This document shows, in pieces, positions 43,183-51,857 of a stretch of DNA of 64,000 bases; position 1 is the stretch's first letter, and each line of letters starts with the position of its first letter. The position numbers were made by a program, and so were the translations under genes. Source of the stretch: CABZJG01 sp965659715 (lineage in GTDB: Bacteria > Pseudomonadota > Alphaproteobacteria > Rhodobacterales > Rhodobacteraceae); contig CBFHXE010000001.1 in NCBI GenBank assembly GCA_965659715.1, positions 53,709-117,708 on the forward strand, written 5' to 3'. A model generated the notes under the pieces. It saw only the letters and a program-made list of their open reading frames with translations. It was not told where the DNA came from and searched no databases.

Positions 43183-44201
43183 TATGTATCGCTTTCCTCA
43201 CTTAAAATACACAGCACTCGTGAATTTTGATTGATCTCGGGAAAACCGTTTAAAAGCGCTACCAATCCTGCGCCTCCAGAGGGTGTTGTCTCTAGTCCTT
43301 TACTTGACAAAACTGGCATTGCTTCTTCGGCGGCCTGATCGGAAATCAAGGCAAACATATCGGCATCACGGGCGAGGCCTTTCAAAGCAATTAATGAGGG
43401 CTCTTTACAGTCCAAGCGCCCCATATTTGAAACGGGTCCGGGCGTATTTGTGGCTTTATGGGCAATAATACTGTTGAAGATTGCCGGTGCAATTTCCGGT
43501 TCTACAACTATTATGATTGGTTCACTCCCCCAAGCGTGGCGGAAATAAGCCGCTGCAGCCGCTGCAAGACCTCCGACCCCTGCTTGCAAAAATATATGGG
43601 TCGGAGTGTGCGGTACTTGCGCCACAGCTTCGGCCGCCATGACCAAGTAACCTTCCATCAACCGGTGAGGTATATCTACATAGCCATCCCAAGAACTATC
43701 GGACAGCAATATCCAGCCTTGCTCTTTTGCTGCCTTTTGCGCCGCCTCCATGCTGGCCTCATAATTGTCTCCGGCGCGCACAACCTCGGCTTTATGGGTG
43801 CGAAGTTTTTCGGCAAAACTTTCTGGAACCGTGTGAGATAAGTAAATCACCGCTTTCGCGCCAAATACTTGCGCGCCGGCAGCAACGGATAATCCATGAT
43901 TACCGGCACTGGCGGTTACATAGGTTATATCAGACACATCGGAATTTTGCACCGCATGCGCAATGACATAGGCTGCGCCCAAAGCTTTAAAGCTACCCAG
44001 CCCCATGCGCGTGCGCTCGTCTTTGACAAAAACTTGTCCCGCATCGCCGAAACCTTCGAGACAATGTAGCGGTGTAATGCCGGCGGCAGGGCATCTCTTA
44101 AGTAGATCACGCGGCTCTGACACGTTGACACTGGGAAATGGAACATTTGTTAACCCTTTGGGTTCATCGGACAAATGTCTGGAATGTTTATGTATTTTCA
44201 T
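43182..44201 (-). CDS. diaminopropionate ammonia-lyase-like PLP enzyme
   Basis: A 339-residue fold-type II PLP enzyme. The PLP lysine is in GLGSFKALGAAY, the motif typical of diaminopropionate ammonia-lyase (DpaL); SAGNHG and GVGGLAAAAAAYF form the phosphate loop regions, and ETTPSGGAG the C-terminal cofactor cup. It is shorter than the roughly 400-residue DpaL. The ATG at 44201 follows GAGGG; upstream codons to 44270 add a Ser/Leu-rich tail without a ribosome site. First gene of the operon. Confidence 0.82.
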   Translation of the reverse strand: MKIHKHSRHLSDEPKGLTNVPFPSVNVSEPRDLLKRCPAAGITPLHCLEGFGDAGQVFVKDERTRMGLGSFKALGAAYVIAHAVQNSDVSDITYVTASAGNHGLSVAAGAQVFGAKAVIYLSHTVPESFAEKLRTHKAEVVRAGDNYEASMEAAQKAAKEQGWILLSDSSWDGYVDIPHRLMEGYLVMAAEAVAQVPHTPTHIFLQAGVGGLAAAAAAYFRHAWGSEPIIIVVEPEIAPAIFNSIIAHKATNTPGPVSNMGRLDCKEPSLIALKGLARDADMFALISDQAAEEAMPVLSSKGLETTPSGGAGLVALLNGFPEINQNSRVLCILSEESDT

Positions 44202-44402
44202 AGGCCCTCTAGTTTTAGCTTTCTCAAGTGGTGACAGAGAAGCGGCTGAATGCAAGCTCATTGACGACACTTTAGGCTCAATTGCTCCTTTTGCGGAAGC
44301 TTTAGCAATAAATATTTTCTTCTGAAATTTCCCAGCAGCGCAACTTGCTCTTGTCCGGCCCTTGGCTTAAGACAGCCGCAAATAGATGCTAGGGGCTTGA
44401 GC

Positions 44403-46562
44403 ATGATCGAACCAGAGATTTCAGAAGACTTGATTGCGGCGCATGGTCTTAAACCTGATGAATACGCAAAAATTCTAGAAATCATTGGACGAACACCAAG
44501 CTTCACCGAGCTTGGTATTTTTTCGGCAATGTGGAATGAGCATTGTTCTTATAAGTCATCTAAGAAATGGCTTCGAACTTTGCCCACCAGTGGGCCGCAA
44601 GTGATTTGTGGACCAGGTGAAAATGCTGGCGTGGTTGATATTGGTGACGGCCAAGCTGTGGTCTTTAAAATGGAAAGTCACAATCACCCTTCATACATTG
44701 AACCCTATCAGGGCGCTGCAACAGGTGTAGGCGGCATTTTGCGTGATGTATTTACCATGGGTGCGCGTCCCATAGCTGCGATGAATTCACTTAGCTTTGG
44801 CGCCCCAGACCATCCAAAAACCAAACAATTGGTGCATGGGGTGGTTGAAGGCGTGGGCGGTTATGGAAATTGCTTTGGCGTGCCAACGGTTGGCGGTGAG
44901 GTTCGATTTGATCCCGCCTACAATGGCAATTGTCTGGTCAATGCCTTTGCCGCTGGTCTGGCCGATGCGGATAAGATTTTTTATTCGGCAGCTTCAGGCA
45001 TTGGCATGCCGGTGGTTTACTTGGGCGCCAAAACCGGACGCGACGGGGTTGGCGGCGCAACCATGGCGTCAGCTGAATTTGACGACAGCATCGAAGAAAA
45101 AAGGCCAACGGTTCAGGTTGGCGATCCCTTTACTGAAAAGCGGCTTATGGAAGCCTGTCTTGAGCTGATGCAGACCGGCGCGGTGATTTCAATACAAGAT
45201 ATGGGTGCAGCGGGTCTAACCTGCTCTGCCGTAGAAATGGGTGACAAAGGCAATCTTGGCATCCATCTCGATCTGGAAAAAGTTCCTGTTCGCGAACCGA
45301 ATATGACAGCTTATGAGATGATGCTGTCTGAATCGCAGGAACGCATGCTGATGGTGCTCAGCCCGGACAAGGAAACCGAGGCACGGCGTGTTTTCGAAAA
45401 GTGGGATCTGGATTTTGCAATCGTTGGAAAAACCATCGCTGAAGATCGCTTTCTGATTTATCTTGATGGAGAGTTAAAGGCCGACCTTCCGCTAAAAGCT
45501 TTATCCGGCAACGCCCCCGAATATGATCGTGAATGGCAAGAGCCGTTGCCCGCAGCGCCATCACAAGGGGTGCCGGATATTGACCCAATAGAGGGGTTAA
45601 AGGCGCTTTTGGCCGATCCTAATTACGCAAGTAAGAAATGGGTTTACGAACAATATGACAGTCAGGTCATGGCCGATACGATAAATTGCCCTGGATATGG
45701 CGCAGGCATCATTCGGGTGCATGGTACAAATAAATCATTGGCGTTTACCAGCGATGTAACACCGCGTTACGTACAGGCAAACCCCTATGAGGGCGGCAAA
45801 CAGGCGGTTGCAGAAGCCTATAGAAATCTAAGTGCTGTTGGCGCAACCCCACTTGCAAGCACGGACAACTTAAATTTCGGAAATCCCGAAAAGCCGGAAA
45901 TAATGGGCCAATTTGTAACCGCGCTGAAAGGTATTGGAGAAGCGGTTTCGGCTTTGGATATGCCAATCGTTTCCGGCAATGTCAGCCTTTACAATGAAAC
46001 AGATGGCGCCGCGATCTTACCAACGCCAACAATTGGGGCCGTTGGACTTATTGCAGAAAACGACAGCCCTATTATGGGCAAAGCCCGCGAAGGTCATGTT
46101 CTATTGCTTTTGGGTGAAAATGGTGAACATTTGGGGCAATCTGCTTTGTTGCATTCAGCCTGCGGGCGCACCGATGGGGATGCGCCCGCAGTGGATTTAG
46201 ATGCCGAAAAGATAAATGGTGAATTTATCCGGTCAAACCGGGCGCTGATTGAGGCGTGCACTGATATATCCGACGGCGGCCTAGCGCTTGCTGCTTTTGA
46301 AATGGCGGCCGCTGCTGATGTTGGGGTTCAGTTGGATACGTCCGATATCGCGGCATTATTTGGCGAAGACCAAGCACGATATCTGCTGGTTTGCGACTTT
46401 GATCAAGCCGAAGCGCTTATGAGTGCGGCGAGCCACGCACAAGTCACTTTACAGTTTGTTGGTAAATTTGGAGGCAGCGCCATTAAATTTAAGTCGCTCT
46501 CGTCAGAGCTTGCCGAGCTTTGTGGCATTTATCGAAATGCCTTTGCTGAGCAATTTTCTTGA
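44403..46562 (+). CDS. purL: phosphoribosylformylglycinamidine synthase subunit PurL
   Basis: ATP-dependent amidation in purine synthesis, working with PurS and PurQ. The 719 residues are of the small PurL type. SAMWNEHCSYKSSK near residue 45, ESHNHPSYIEPYQGAATGVGG, and the repeated AIRS-like domains are visible. The ATG at 44403 follows AGGGG. purS and purQ are not in the window. Confidence 0.96.
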   Translation: MIEPEISEDLIAAHGLKPDEYAKILEIIGRTPSFTELGIFSAMWNEHCSYKSSKKWLRTLPTSGPQVICGPGENAGVVDIGDGQAVVFKMESHNHPSYIEPYQGAATGVGGILRDVFTMGARPIAAMNSLSFGAPDHPKTKQLVHGVVEGVGGYGNCFGVPTVGGEVRFDPAYNGNCLVNAFAAGLADADKIFYSAASGIGMPVVYLGAKTGRDGVGGATMASAEFDDSIEEKRPTVQVGDPFTEKRLMEACLELMQTGAVISIQDMGAAGLTCSAVEMGDKGNLGIHLDLEKVPVREPNMTAYEMMLSESQERMLMVLSPDKETEARRVFEKWDLDFAIVGKTIAEDRFLIYLDGELKADLPLKALSGNAPEYDREWQEPLPAAPSQGVPDIDPIEGLKALLADPNYASKKWVYEQYDSQVMADTINCPGYGAGIIRVHGTNKSLAFTSDVTPRYVQANPYEGGKQAVAEAYRNLSAVGATPLASTDNLNFGNPEKPEIMGQFVTALKGIGEAVSALDMPIVSGNVSLYNETDGAAILPTPTIGAVGLIAENDSPIMGKAREGHVLLLLGENGEHLGQSALLHSACGRTDGDAPAVDLDAEKINGEFIRSNRALIEACTDISDGGLALAAFEMAAAADVGVQLDTSDIAALFGEDQARYLLVCDFDQAEALMSAASHAQVTLQFVGKFGGSAIKFKSLSSELAELCGIYRNAFAEQFS

Positions 46563-46653
46563 CTTCAAATGATAGAGCATTGGTTTGAAACACCTCTTGC
46601 GGTAGCGTACATACCGACCTACATCTAGGTTGAGTGACACAAGGAAGATTACC

Positions 46654-46893
46654 ATGGCAATACAAGCTCAAGAGATCGAAGAGTTGATCCGGGCAGAATT
46701 TCCTAAGGCTCAAGTAACCATCACTGATTTGGCAGGTGACGGCAATCATTATGCTGCTGAAGTCATTGATGAAAGTTTTCGTGGAAAAAATCGTGTCCAG
46801 CAACAACGAGCCGTATATGCCGCCCTTAAAGGAAAAATGGATGGTGCAAACGGCGAGCTTCACGCTTTAGCGCTGACCACAAAAGTGCCGTAG
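46654..46893 (+). CDS. bolA: BolA family protein
   Basis: A 79-residue BolA/YrbA protein with AQVTITDLAGDGNHYAAEVID, the conserved loop SFRGKNRVQQQRAVYAAL, and the expected helix-sheet pattern. It partners monothiol glutaredoxins in Fe-S trafficking. The ATG at 46654 follows AAGGAAG. It is 69 bp upstream of grxD, the standard neighbour, although a scaffold gap lies between. Confidence 0.93.
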   Translation: MAIQAQEIEELIRAEFPKAQVTITDLAGDGNHYAAEVIDESFRGKNRVQQQRAVYAALKGKMDGANGELHALALTTKVP

Positions 46894-46916
46894 CAATAGA
46901 AATCGCAGAAATATCA

Positions 46917-46926
46917 NNNNNNNNNN
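46917..46926. other. assembly gap (ten N)
   Basis: Ten undetermined bases between bolA and grxD. The true length is unknown; the flanks hold only the intergenic region, so a small element could be missing. Confidence 1.
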
Positions 46927-46962
46927 CCGTAAACTGAGCGCCGCTCAGAAAGGAGTTTGAAA

Positions 46963-47325
46963 ATGAACAACGCGAAAGAGAAAATTGGCGAAGCAATTAA
47001 AGAAAATGATGTGGTGCTTTTCATGAAAGGCACAAAGGAAATGCCGCAATGTGGATTTTCCAGCCGGGTCGCAGGCGTTTTGAATTATATGGGCATAGAC
47101 TATAAAGATATAAATGTTCTAGCGGATGACGAAATCCGGCAGGGCATTAAAGACTTTTCAGATTGGCCAACGATCCCTCAACTATATGTCAAAGGCGAAT
47201 TTGTAGGTGGATGTGATATTATCACGGAAATGACGCTATCCGCTGAATTGGACACTCTTTTTGATGAAAACTCCGTGTCCTATGACAAAGATGCAGCGAA
47301 TAAAATACGCGAAGCTAACGGTTAA
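46963..47325 (+). CDS. grxD: monothiol glutaredoxin (Grx4/GrxD)
   Basis: A 120-residue CGFS-type glutaredoxin: EMPQCGFSS with Cys30, then SDWPTIPQLYVKGEFVGGCDI, the glutathione-binding TIP motif and GGCD loop. It carries a 2Fe-2S cluster bridged with BolA. Start at ATG 46963 behind AGGAG. It converges on zapA. Confidence 0.95.
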   Translation: MNNAKEKIGEAIKENDVVLFMKGTKEMPQCGFSSRVAGVLNYMGIDYKDINVLADDEIRQGIKDFSDWPTIPQLYVKGEFVGGCDIITEMTLSAELDTLFDENSVSYDKDAANKIREANG

Positions 47326-47358
47326 ACTAGATTGAAAACTGGTTTGTTTTGCTCGGTG

Positions 47359-47742
47359 TTATTTATCCAACTGATCTGCAATAGCTTCAGCCCGGGCAGC
47401 CAATTCCGCTAATCCTTCGGAAATTTCAACTGGAACAGTTGGCACTTCCACACGCACAGGTTCCGGTGGTGGTAGATTACGTAGTTTCGACAGTTCCGAA
47501 TTGAGTTCTTGCAGAGTTTTTTCAGCCGCGTTTAATTTATCTTCCAAGGCCGCAGTTTTATCGGCCAACATAAGACCGGACATCAACAGCATACGTTCCT
47601 CGGGAACCCGTCCGATTTGCCCAATTAGTTGAGTTGCCTCTTGATCAAGCATTTTGGCGGCAGACAACAGATATGGTTCCTCACCGACTTGGCAAGAGAC
47701 TTTAAAAACACGCCCGCCGATTTCGATATCTACCTCTGGCAT
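47359..47742 (-). CDS. zapA: cell division protein ZapA
   Basis: A 127-residue protein that crosslinks FtsZ filaments. The N-terminal domain (VDIEIGGRVFKVSCQVGEEPYLLSA) and the coiled coil (about 60-100) are typical. The Pro-rich stretch near residue 90 and the C-terminal helix extend it beyond E. coli ZapA, common in alphaproteobacteria. It overlaps the coiled-coil gene by 1 bp. Confidence 0.9.
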   Translation of the reverse strand: MPEVDIEIGGRVFKVSCQVGEEPYLLSAAKMLDQEATQLIGQIGRVPEERMLLMSGLMLADKTAALEDKLNAAEKTLQELNSELSKLRNLPPPEPVRVEVPTVPVEISEGLAELAARAEAIADQLDK

Positions 47743-48080
47743 TATGCACCCCCTCCACCTGAGGCGTCGCCGTTATTTAAGGCGAGCGCCAGTTGATCAT
47801 AAAGACGTTGCATTTCTTTTGTTTCTTCCTGACGATCACGTTCTAGCTGAGAAAGCTGTTTGCGTAACTCTAAAATTTCGTTTGGCTCTTGGCTATCCCT
47901 AGCCTTCTGCAACTGGTCTTCCAATTGCTTATTGACTGCGATCAATTCAGAAATTGTGCTGCGCGCGTCATGATCGATACCAGTTGAGTCTTCTTGCACG
48001 TTTTCGGATTTTTCTATGCTGACAGAAATTCTATCCAAAGCATCCTTTATACGACCTTCAAATTCCGAAAATTGCTCCAT
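47742..48080 (-). CDS. coiled-coil protein upstream of zapA
   Basis: A 112-residue acidic protein, mostly predicted helix with heptad-like Leu/Gln spacing from about residue 45 to 98 (NKQLEDQLQKARDSQE; LRKQLSQLERDRQEET), ending in a Gly-rich tail. I recognise no family with confidence. Coupling to zapA (shared ATG/stop region) suggests a role with the divisome, perhaps like ZapB, but this is inference. Confidence 0.75.
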   Translation of the reverse strand: MEQFSEFEGRIKDALDRISVSIEKSENVQEDSTGIDHDARSTISELIAVNKQLEDQLQKARDSQEPNEILELRKQLSQLERDRQEETKEMQRLYDQLALALNNGDASGGGGA

Positions 48081-48299
48081 TTTAAACCTCTGCTACTGCA
48101 TCCATTACCGTTTTTCTTGCCTGACGTAATTTTGCGAAAACTTTTCGAATCGCATTTCAACGCTGTTAATGTTGAGTTTAAACCAGCCGATTGAAAAATG
48201 CGCCCCCTTTGAGAGTGTTTAAGAAGGCATATGCTTGAACTTCGCTACGAGCCTGATATGCAGCACAGCAATAAGGGTAGAACAAAGGACATCTGGCCA

Positions 48300-50318
48300 A
48301 TGGACATCAAAGCGACACAAAAAGAGCATTCAGAGCACTGGGCAAAAGCTTCGGCAATTCGCACCTTAACACTTGACGCCATTGCTGCCGCAAATTCTGG
48401 ACATTCCGGTATGCCAATGGGCATGGCCGATGTTGCGACGGTTTTATTCGAAAAACATCTAAAATTTGACGCCGCCGCGCCGTCTTGGCCAGACAGGGAT
48501 CGCTTCATTTTATCGGCAGGTCATGGCTCGATGTTGATCTATAGTCTGCTGCATTTATGCGGGTATAAAGATTTCCCCATTGATGAAATTAAAAACTTTC
48601 GCCAGCTGGGGGCAAAGACAGCCGGACACCCGGAAAACTTTCTGTCCGAGGCAATCGAAACAACAACTGGTCCATTAGGACAAGGCGTTACAAATGCCGT
48701 TGGCTTTGCCATAGCTGAAGAAATTTTACGGGCTCGTTTTGGCAAAAAGTTGGTCAATCATCATACCTATGTGATTGTTGGGGACGGTTGCCTTATGGAA
48801 GGGGTTAGTCAGGAGGCCATAGGTTTGGCTGGCCGCCAAGAGCTGTCTAAACTCATCGTGCTGTGGGATGATAATAATATTACCATCGACGGCACTGTTG
48901 ATCTCGCCGATAGAACGGACCAGATGCAAAGGTTTAAGGCCTCTGGCTGGCATGTGCAGCAAATTGACGGACATGATCCAGAGGCTATTGATACTGCGCT
49001 TACGGCCGCCAAAAAGGCTAATAAGCCATCCATGATTGCCTGCAAAACTCATATCGCATTGGGATCAACTGCTCAGGACACTTCGAAGGGGCATGGGGCT
49101 TTGACTGATCCGCAGTTGATTGCAGATACAAAAAAAGTCTACGGTTGGAGTGCGGATGAATTCGAAATTCCAGCTTCGATAAAATCTGCCTGGGAAGATA
49201 TTGGTCAGCGCGGCGCCATTGAGCGCCAGGAATGGGAAGAGCGTCTATCTTCTGTCTCGAGCAACAAACAAAATGAATTTCATCGTGTATTTGCGGGCGA
49301 ATCTCCGAAAAAGCTGACATCAGTCATTCGGGCCTTCAAAAAACAAATGTCAGAGAACCCGCAGAAGGTCGCCACGCGCAAATCAAGCGAGATGGTCTTG
49401 AATGCTATCAACCCAATTATGCCTGAAACGGTTGGCGGATCAGCAGATTTATCTGGTTCAAACAATACAAAATCCAAAGACATGGATGTATTTGATACGG
49501 TCACTAGACATGGGCGCTACATCCACTGGGGTGTTCGTGAACATGGCATGGCCGCAGCAATGAACGGCATGGCTTTGCATGGCGGCATTCGCCCTTATGG
49601 CGGAACATTCATGTGTTTTACCGATTATGCCCGACCTGCGATGCGCTTGGCGGCATTGATGAAAGTGCCAACAGTTTTTGTCATGACGCATGACAGCATT
49701 GGATTGGGTGAAGACGGGCCCACGCACCAGCCTGTTGAGCATTTGGCTATCAGCCGCGCGACCCCTAATACATATGTTTTCCGGCCTGCTGACACAATTG
49801 AAACGGCAGAAGCATGGGAAATTGCTCTTAGTACGAAAAACACGCCATCTGTTTTGGCGCTGTCACGGCAAGGTTTGCCAACAGTAAGAACCAGACATAA
49901 ATCCGCCAATCTATCTGAACGAGGCGCTTATGTGCTTGCCGATAGTGAAGACAAACGTCAGGTGATTTTAATCGCAACCGGCTCAGAAGTTTCACTTGCT
50001 TTAGAGGCCAGAACCGCTCTTGAAGCCGAAGGAATTGGAACCCGCGTTGTATCCATGCCGTGCATGGAACTCTTTGCTGAGCAAGATTCATCCTATCGTA
50101 AACGTGTTCTTCCTGGGGGGTCGTCTGTTCGTATTGGTATCGAAGCCGGAGTTCGGCAGGGATGGGATCGTTGGCTTTTGGGTGAACGTGGCCGTGAAGC
50201 CAAATCTGATTTTATTGGAATGTCCGGATTTGGGGCCTCTGCCCCGGCAAATACACTTTTTGAACATTTTGGCATCACCACGCAAGCAATTATTGAAAGA
50301 GTGAAAGCTTTACTCTGA
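48300..50318 (+). CDS. tkt: transketolase
   Basis: Transfers two-carbon units in the non-oxidative pentose phosphate pathway using TPP. The 672 residues include the substrate motif ANSGHSGMPMG, the TPP site GDGCLMEGVSQEA, the second half with GVREHGMAAAMNG, and DSIGLGEDGPTHQPVE. The ATG at 48300 (MDIKATQ) is followed by typical sequence; upstream codons to 48231 are not. It is close to the gap genes, so central carbon metabolism is grouped here. Confidence 0.96.
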   Translation: MDIKATQKEHSEHWAKASAIRTLTLDAIAAANSGHSGMPMGMADVATVLFEKHLKFDAAAPSWPDRDRFILSAGHGSMLIYSLLHLCGYKDFPIDEIKNFRQLGAKTAGHPENFLSEAIETTTGPLGQGVTNAVGFAIAEEILRARFGKKLVNHHTYVIVGDGCLMEGVSQEAIGLAGRQELSKLIVLWDDNNITIDGTVDLADRTDQMQRFKASGWHVQQIDGHDPEAIDTALTAAKKANKPSMIACKTHIALGSTAQDTSKGHGALTDPQLIADTKKVYGWSADEFEIPASIKSAWEDIGQRGAIERQEWEERLSSVSSNKQNEFHRVFAGESPKKLTSVIRAFKKQMSENPQKVATRKSSEMVLNAINPIMPETVGGSADLSGSNNTKSKDMDVFDTVTRHGRYIHWGVREHGMAAAMNGMALHGGIRPYGGTFMCFTDYARPAMRLAALMKVPTVFVMTHDSIGLGEDGPTHQPVEHLAISRATPNTYVFRPADTIETAEAWEIALSTKNTPSVLALSRQGLPTVRTRHKSANLSERGAYVLADSEDKRQVILIATGSEVSLALEARTALEAEGIGTRVVSMPCMELFAEQDSSYRKRVLPGGSSVRIGIEAGVRQGWDRWLLGERGREAKSDFIGMSGFGASAPANTLFEHFGITTQAIIERVKALL

Positions 50319-50323
50319 AAGCG

Positions 50324-50359
50324 AATGGCCTTTGGCAGTGAGTCGCTGCCAAGGCCATT
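50324..50359 (+). terminator. terminator-like hairpin after tkt
   Basis: ATGGCCTTTGGCAG and CTGCCAAGGCCAT pair over 13 bp with one bulged T and a 7-nt loop. The following tract is only TT, so it may be a weak terminator or an RNA-stabilising hairpin. Confidence 0.6.
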
Positions 50360-50399
50360 TCGGCCCAAATGAAATCTGAACCCAAGCAAACCATTTCAA

Positions 50400-50443
50400 T
50401 GTTAGCGCAAGCAACTAAGTTTGTGCATGGTTTAACGCTAACA
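50400..50443 (+). promoter_or_regulatory. two LacI-type operator-like sites upstream of the first gap gene
   Basis: TGTTAGCGCAAGCA (50400-50413) matches 12 of 14, and GTTTAACGCTAACA (50430-50443) 11 of 14, of the palindrome TGTTAGCGCTAACA seen before the second gap gene. They are 30 bp apart, close to three helical turns, so the same repressor could bind both. A LacI-family central-carbon regulator is a plausible owner; the assignment is inferred. Confidence 0.5.
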
Positions 50444-50527
50444 TACTGGTAAATATATTGATTTTATATTTCTATTGGCTCTCCCCTTAGCTATAAATAC
50501 TTCAAGACGGCGTATAGGGGAAAACAA

Positions 50528-51532
50528 ATGACGGTGACTTTGGGCATAAATGGTTTTGGCCGTATTGGCCGATCGACATTAGCGCATATCGCTGAAAGTG
50601 CGCGCAATGATGTACAAGTTGTAAAAATTAATGCCACCGGCCCAATAGAAACAAATGCGCATCTTTTACGCTATGACAGTGTGCACGGCCGGTTTGCTGG
50701 ACAAGTGACCGTCAAAGATGACACCATCGACCTTGGCCGAGGGGCCATGCAGGTTATGTCAAGTTATAAGCCAGAAGAGCTTGACTGGAGCGGGTGCGAT
50801 GTCGTTCTAGAATGTACTGGCAAATTTAATGATGGCAATAAGTCTGCTGTTCATATGAAGCAGGGCGCAAAATCCGTCTTGATTTCAGCGCCGGCGAAAA
50901 ATGTCGATAAAACGATTGTATATGGCGTAAACCATCGGGAATTGATGGCAGATCATAGGATGATTTCAAATGGCTCTTGTACCACCAATTGCCTTGCGCC
51001 ACTTGCCAAGGTTCTGCATGAAGCGATAGGCATTGAACGCGGCATTATGACAACAATCCATTCATACACCGGGGATCAACCCGCATTGGATCGCCGGCAT
51101 AATGACCTATATCGCGCACGCGCAGCGGCTATGGCAATCATTCCAACCTCAACCGGAGCGGCCAAAGCGCTGGGTGAGGTTTTGCCGGACTTAAACGGAA
51201 AACTGGACGGCACCGCTATGCGGGTCCCTACCCCCAATGTCTCCGCAGTAGATCTTACTTTTGAAGCATGCAAAACCGTCACCAAAGAAGACGTAAATGC
51301 CGTCGTAAAAGAGGCGGCAGCAGGTCACATGGGGCATGTTTTGGCCTATGACCCAGAGCCAAAGGTATCAGTAGATTTCAATCACACAACGCATTCTTCG
51401 ATTTTCGCCCCAGAGCAAACCAAAGTTATTGATGGCCGTTTGGTGCGCGTTTTGGCGTGGTATGACAATGAATGGGCTTTTTCGTGCCGAATGGCTGATG
51501 TTGCGGCAACGATGGGACGGCTTTTGCATTAA
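50528..51532 (+). CDS. gap: glyceraldehyde-3-phosphate dehydrogenase, predicted NADP-type (GapB-like)
   Basis: Interconverts glyceraldehyde-3-phosphate and 1,3-bisphosphoglycerate. The 334-residue type I enzyme has catalytic Cys151 (SNGSCTTNCL) and HSYTGDQPALD. The cofactor-selecting position, Asp in NAD enzymes, is Ala36 (INATGP), as in the NADP-preferring gluconeogenic GapB of Bacillus subtilis, so I infer NADP use. SNGS replaces the usual SNAS. AGGGG precedes the ATG. Two operator-like sites lie upstream and a paralogue follows at 51858. Confidence 0.92.
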   Translation: MTVTLGINGFGRIGRSTLAHIAESARNDVQVVKINATGPIETNAHLLRYDSVHGRFAGQVTVKDDTIDLGRGAMQVMSSYKPEELDWSGCDVVLECTGKFNDGNKSAVHMKQGAKSVLISAPAKNVDKTIVYGVNHRELMADHRMISNGSCTTNCLAPLAKVLHEAIGIERGIMTTIHSYTGDQPALDRRHNDLYRARAAAMAIIPTSTGAAKALGEVLPDLNGKLDGTAMRVPTPNVSAVDLTFEACKTVTKEDVNAVVKEAAAGHMGHVLAYDPEPKVSVDFNHTTHSSIFAPEQTKVIDGRLVRVLAWYDNEWAFSCRMADVAATMGRLLH

Positions 51533-51618
51533 GGGCTTGCCTCGGCCATTCAAACAACTTCGTTTTGTCAGGATTTATTTACAGATACGCTGATTTTATT
51601 AAATTTGGACTTTTTATT

Positions 51619-51762
51619 TTGTCAAACCGATCCTGGCTAATTTTATTTCTGGGCATTGTTGCCCTTTTCACTGGGGATATATTTATATCTGATGGGGAAA
51701 CTTTATTATTTCTTAGCCGACGAATACTCGTGTTGATCGAGTGGATGGCCTTTTGGAGATAA
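51619..51762 (+). CDS. small membrane protein between the gap genes
   Basis: 47 codons from a TTG at 51619 encode MSNRSWLILFLGIVALF, a membrane helix, then GDIFISDGETLLFL and a second hydrophobic stretch ending IEWMAFWR. The pattern (one helix, a GxxLLFLxR region, and a conserved EWMAFWR end) is, to my knowledge, present in small uncharacterised proteins next to gap in Roseobacter genomes. A longer in-frame start at 51565 would give 65 residues. No function can be proposed. Confidence 0.6.
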   Translation: MSNRSWLILFLGIVALFTGDIFISDGETLLFLSRRILVLIEWMAFWR

Positions 51763-51791
51763 TCTAACTCTGCTTCCAAGCTGTTTTATGG

Positions 51792-51829
51792 TTGACAATT
51801 GCTCTGAAATATCAATGTTAGCGCTAACT
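51792..51829 (+). promoter_or_regulatory. promoter and perfect palindromic operator of the second gap gene
   Basis: TTGACA (51792-51797) is a consensus -35. GTTAGCGCTAAC (51817-51828) is a perfect 12-bp palindrome within TGTTAGCGCTAACT and covers the -10/start region, an arrangement for repression. The palindrome is that of LacI-family operators with a central CG. Degenerate copies lie upstream of the first gap gene. Confidence 0.65.
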
Positions 51830-51857
51830 AATGAGCAGTGTTAAAGAAAGAAAAGTT

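Noticed and set aside
47326..48299. 6S RNA gene beside zapA
   Set aside because: Some bacteria have ssrS next to zapA, but the zapA-grxD spacer is only about 33 bp and the 219-bp spacer before tkt shows no 6S-like long hairpin.
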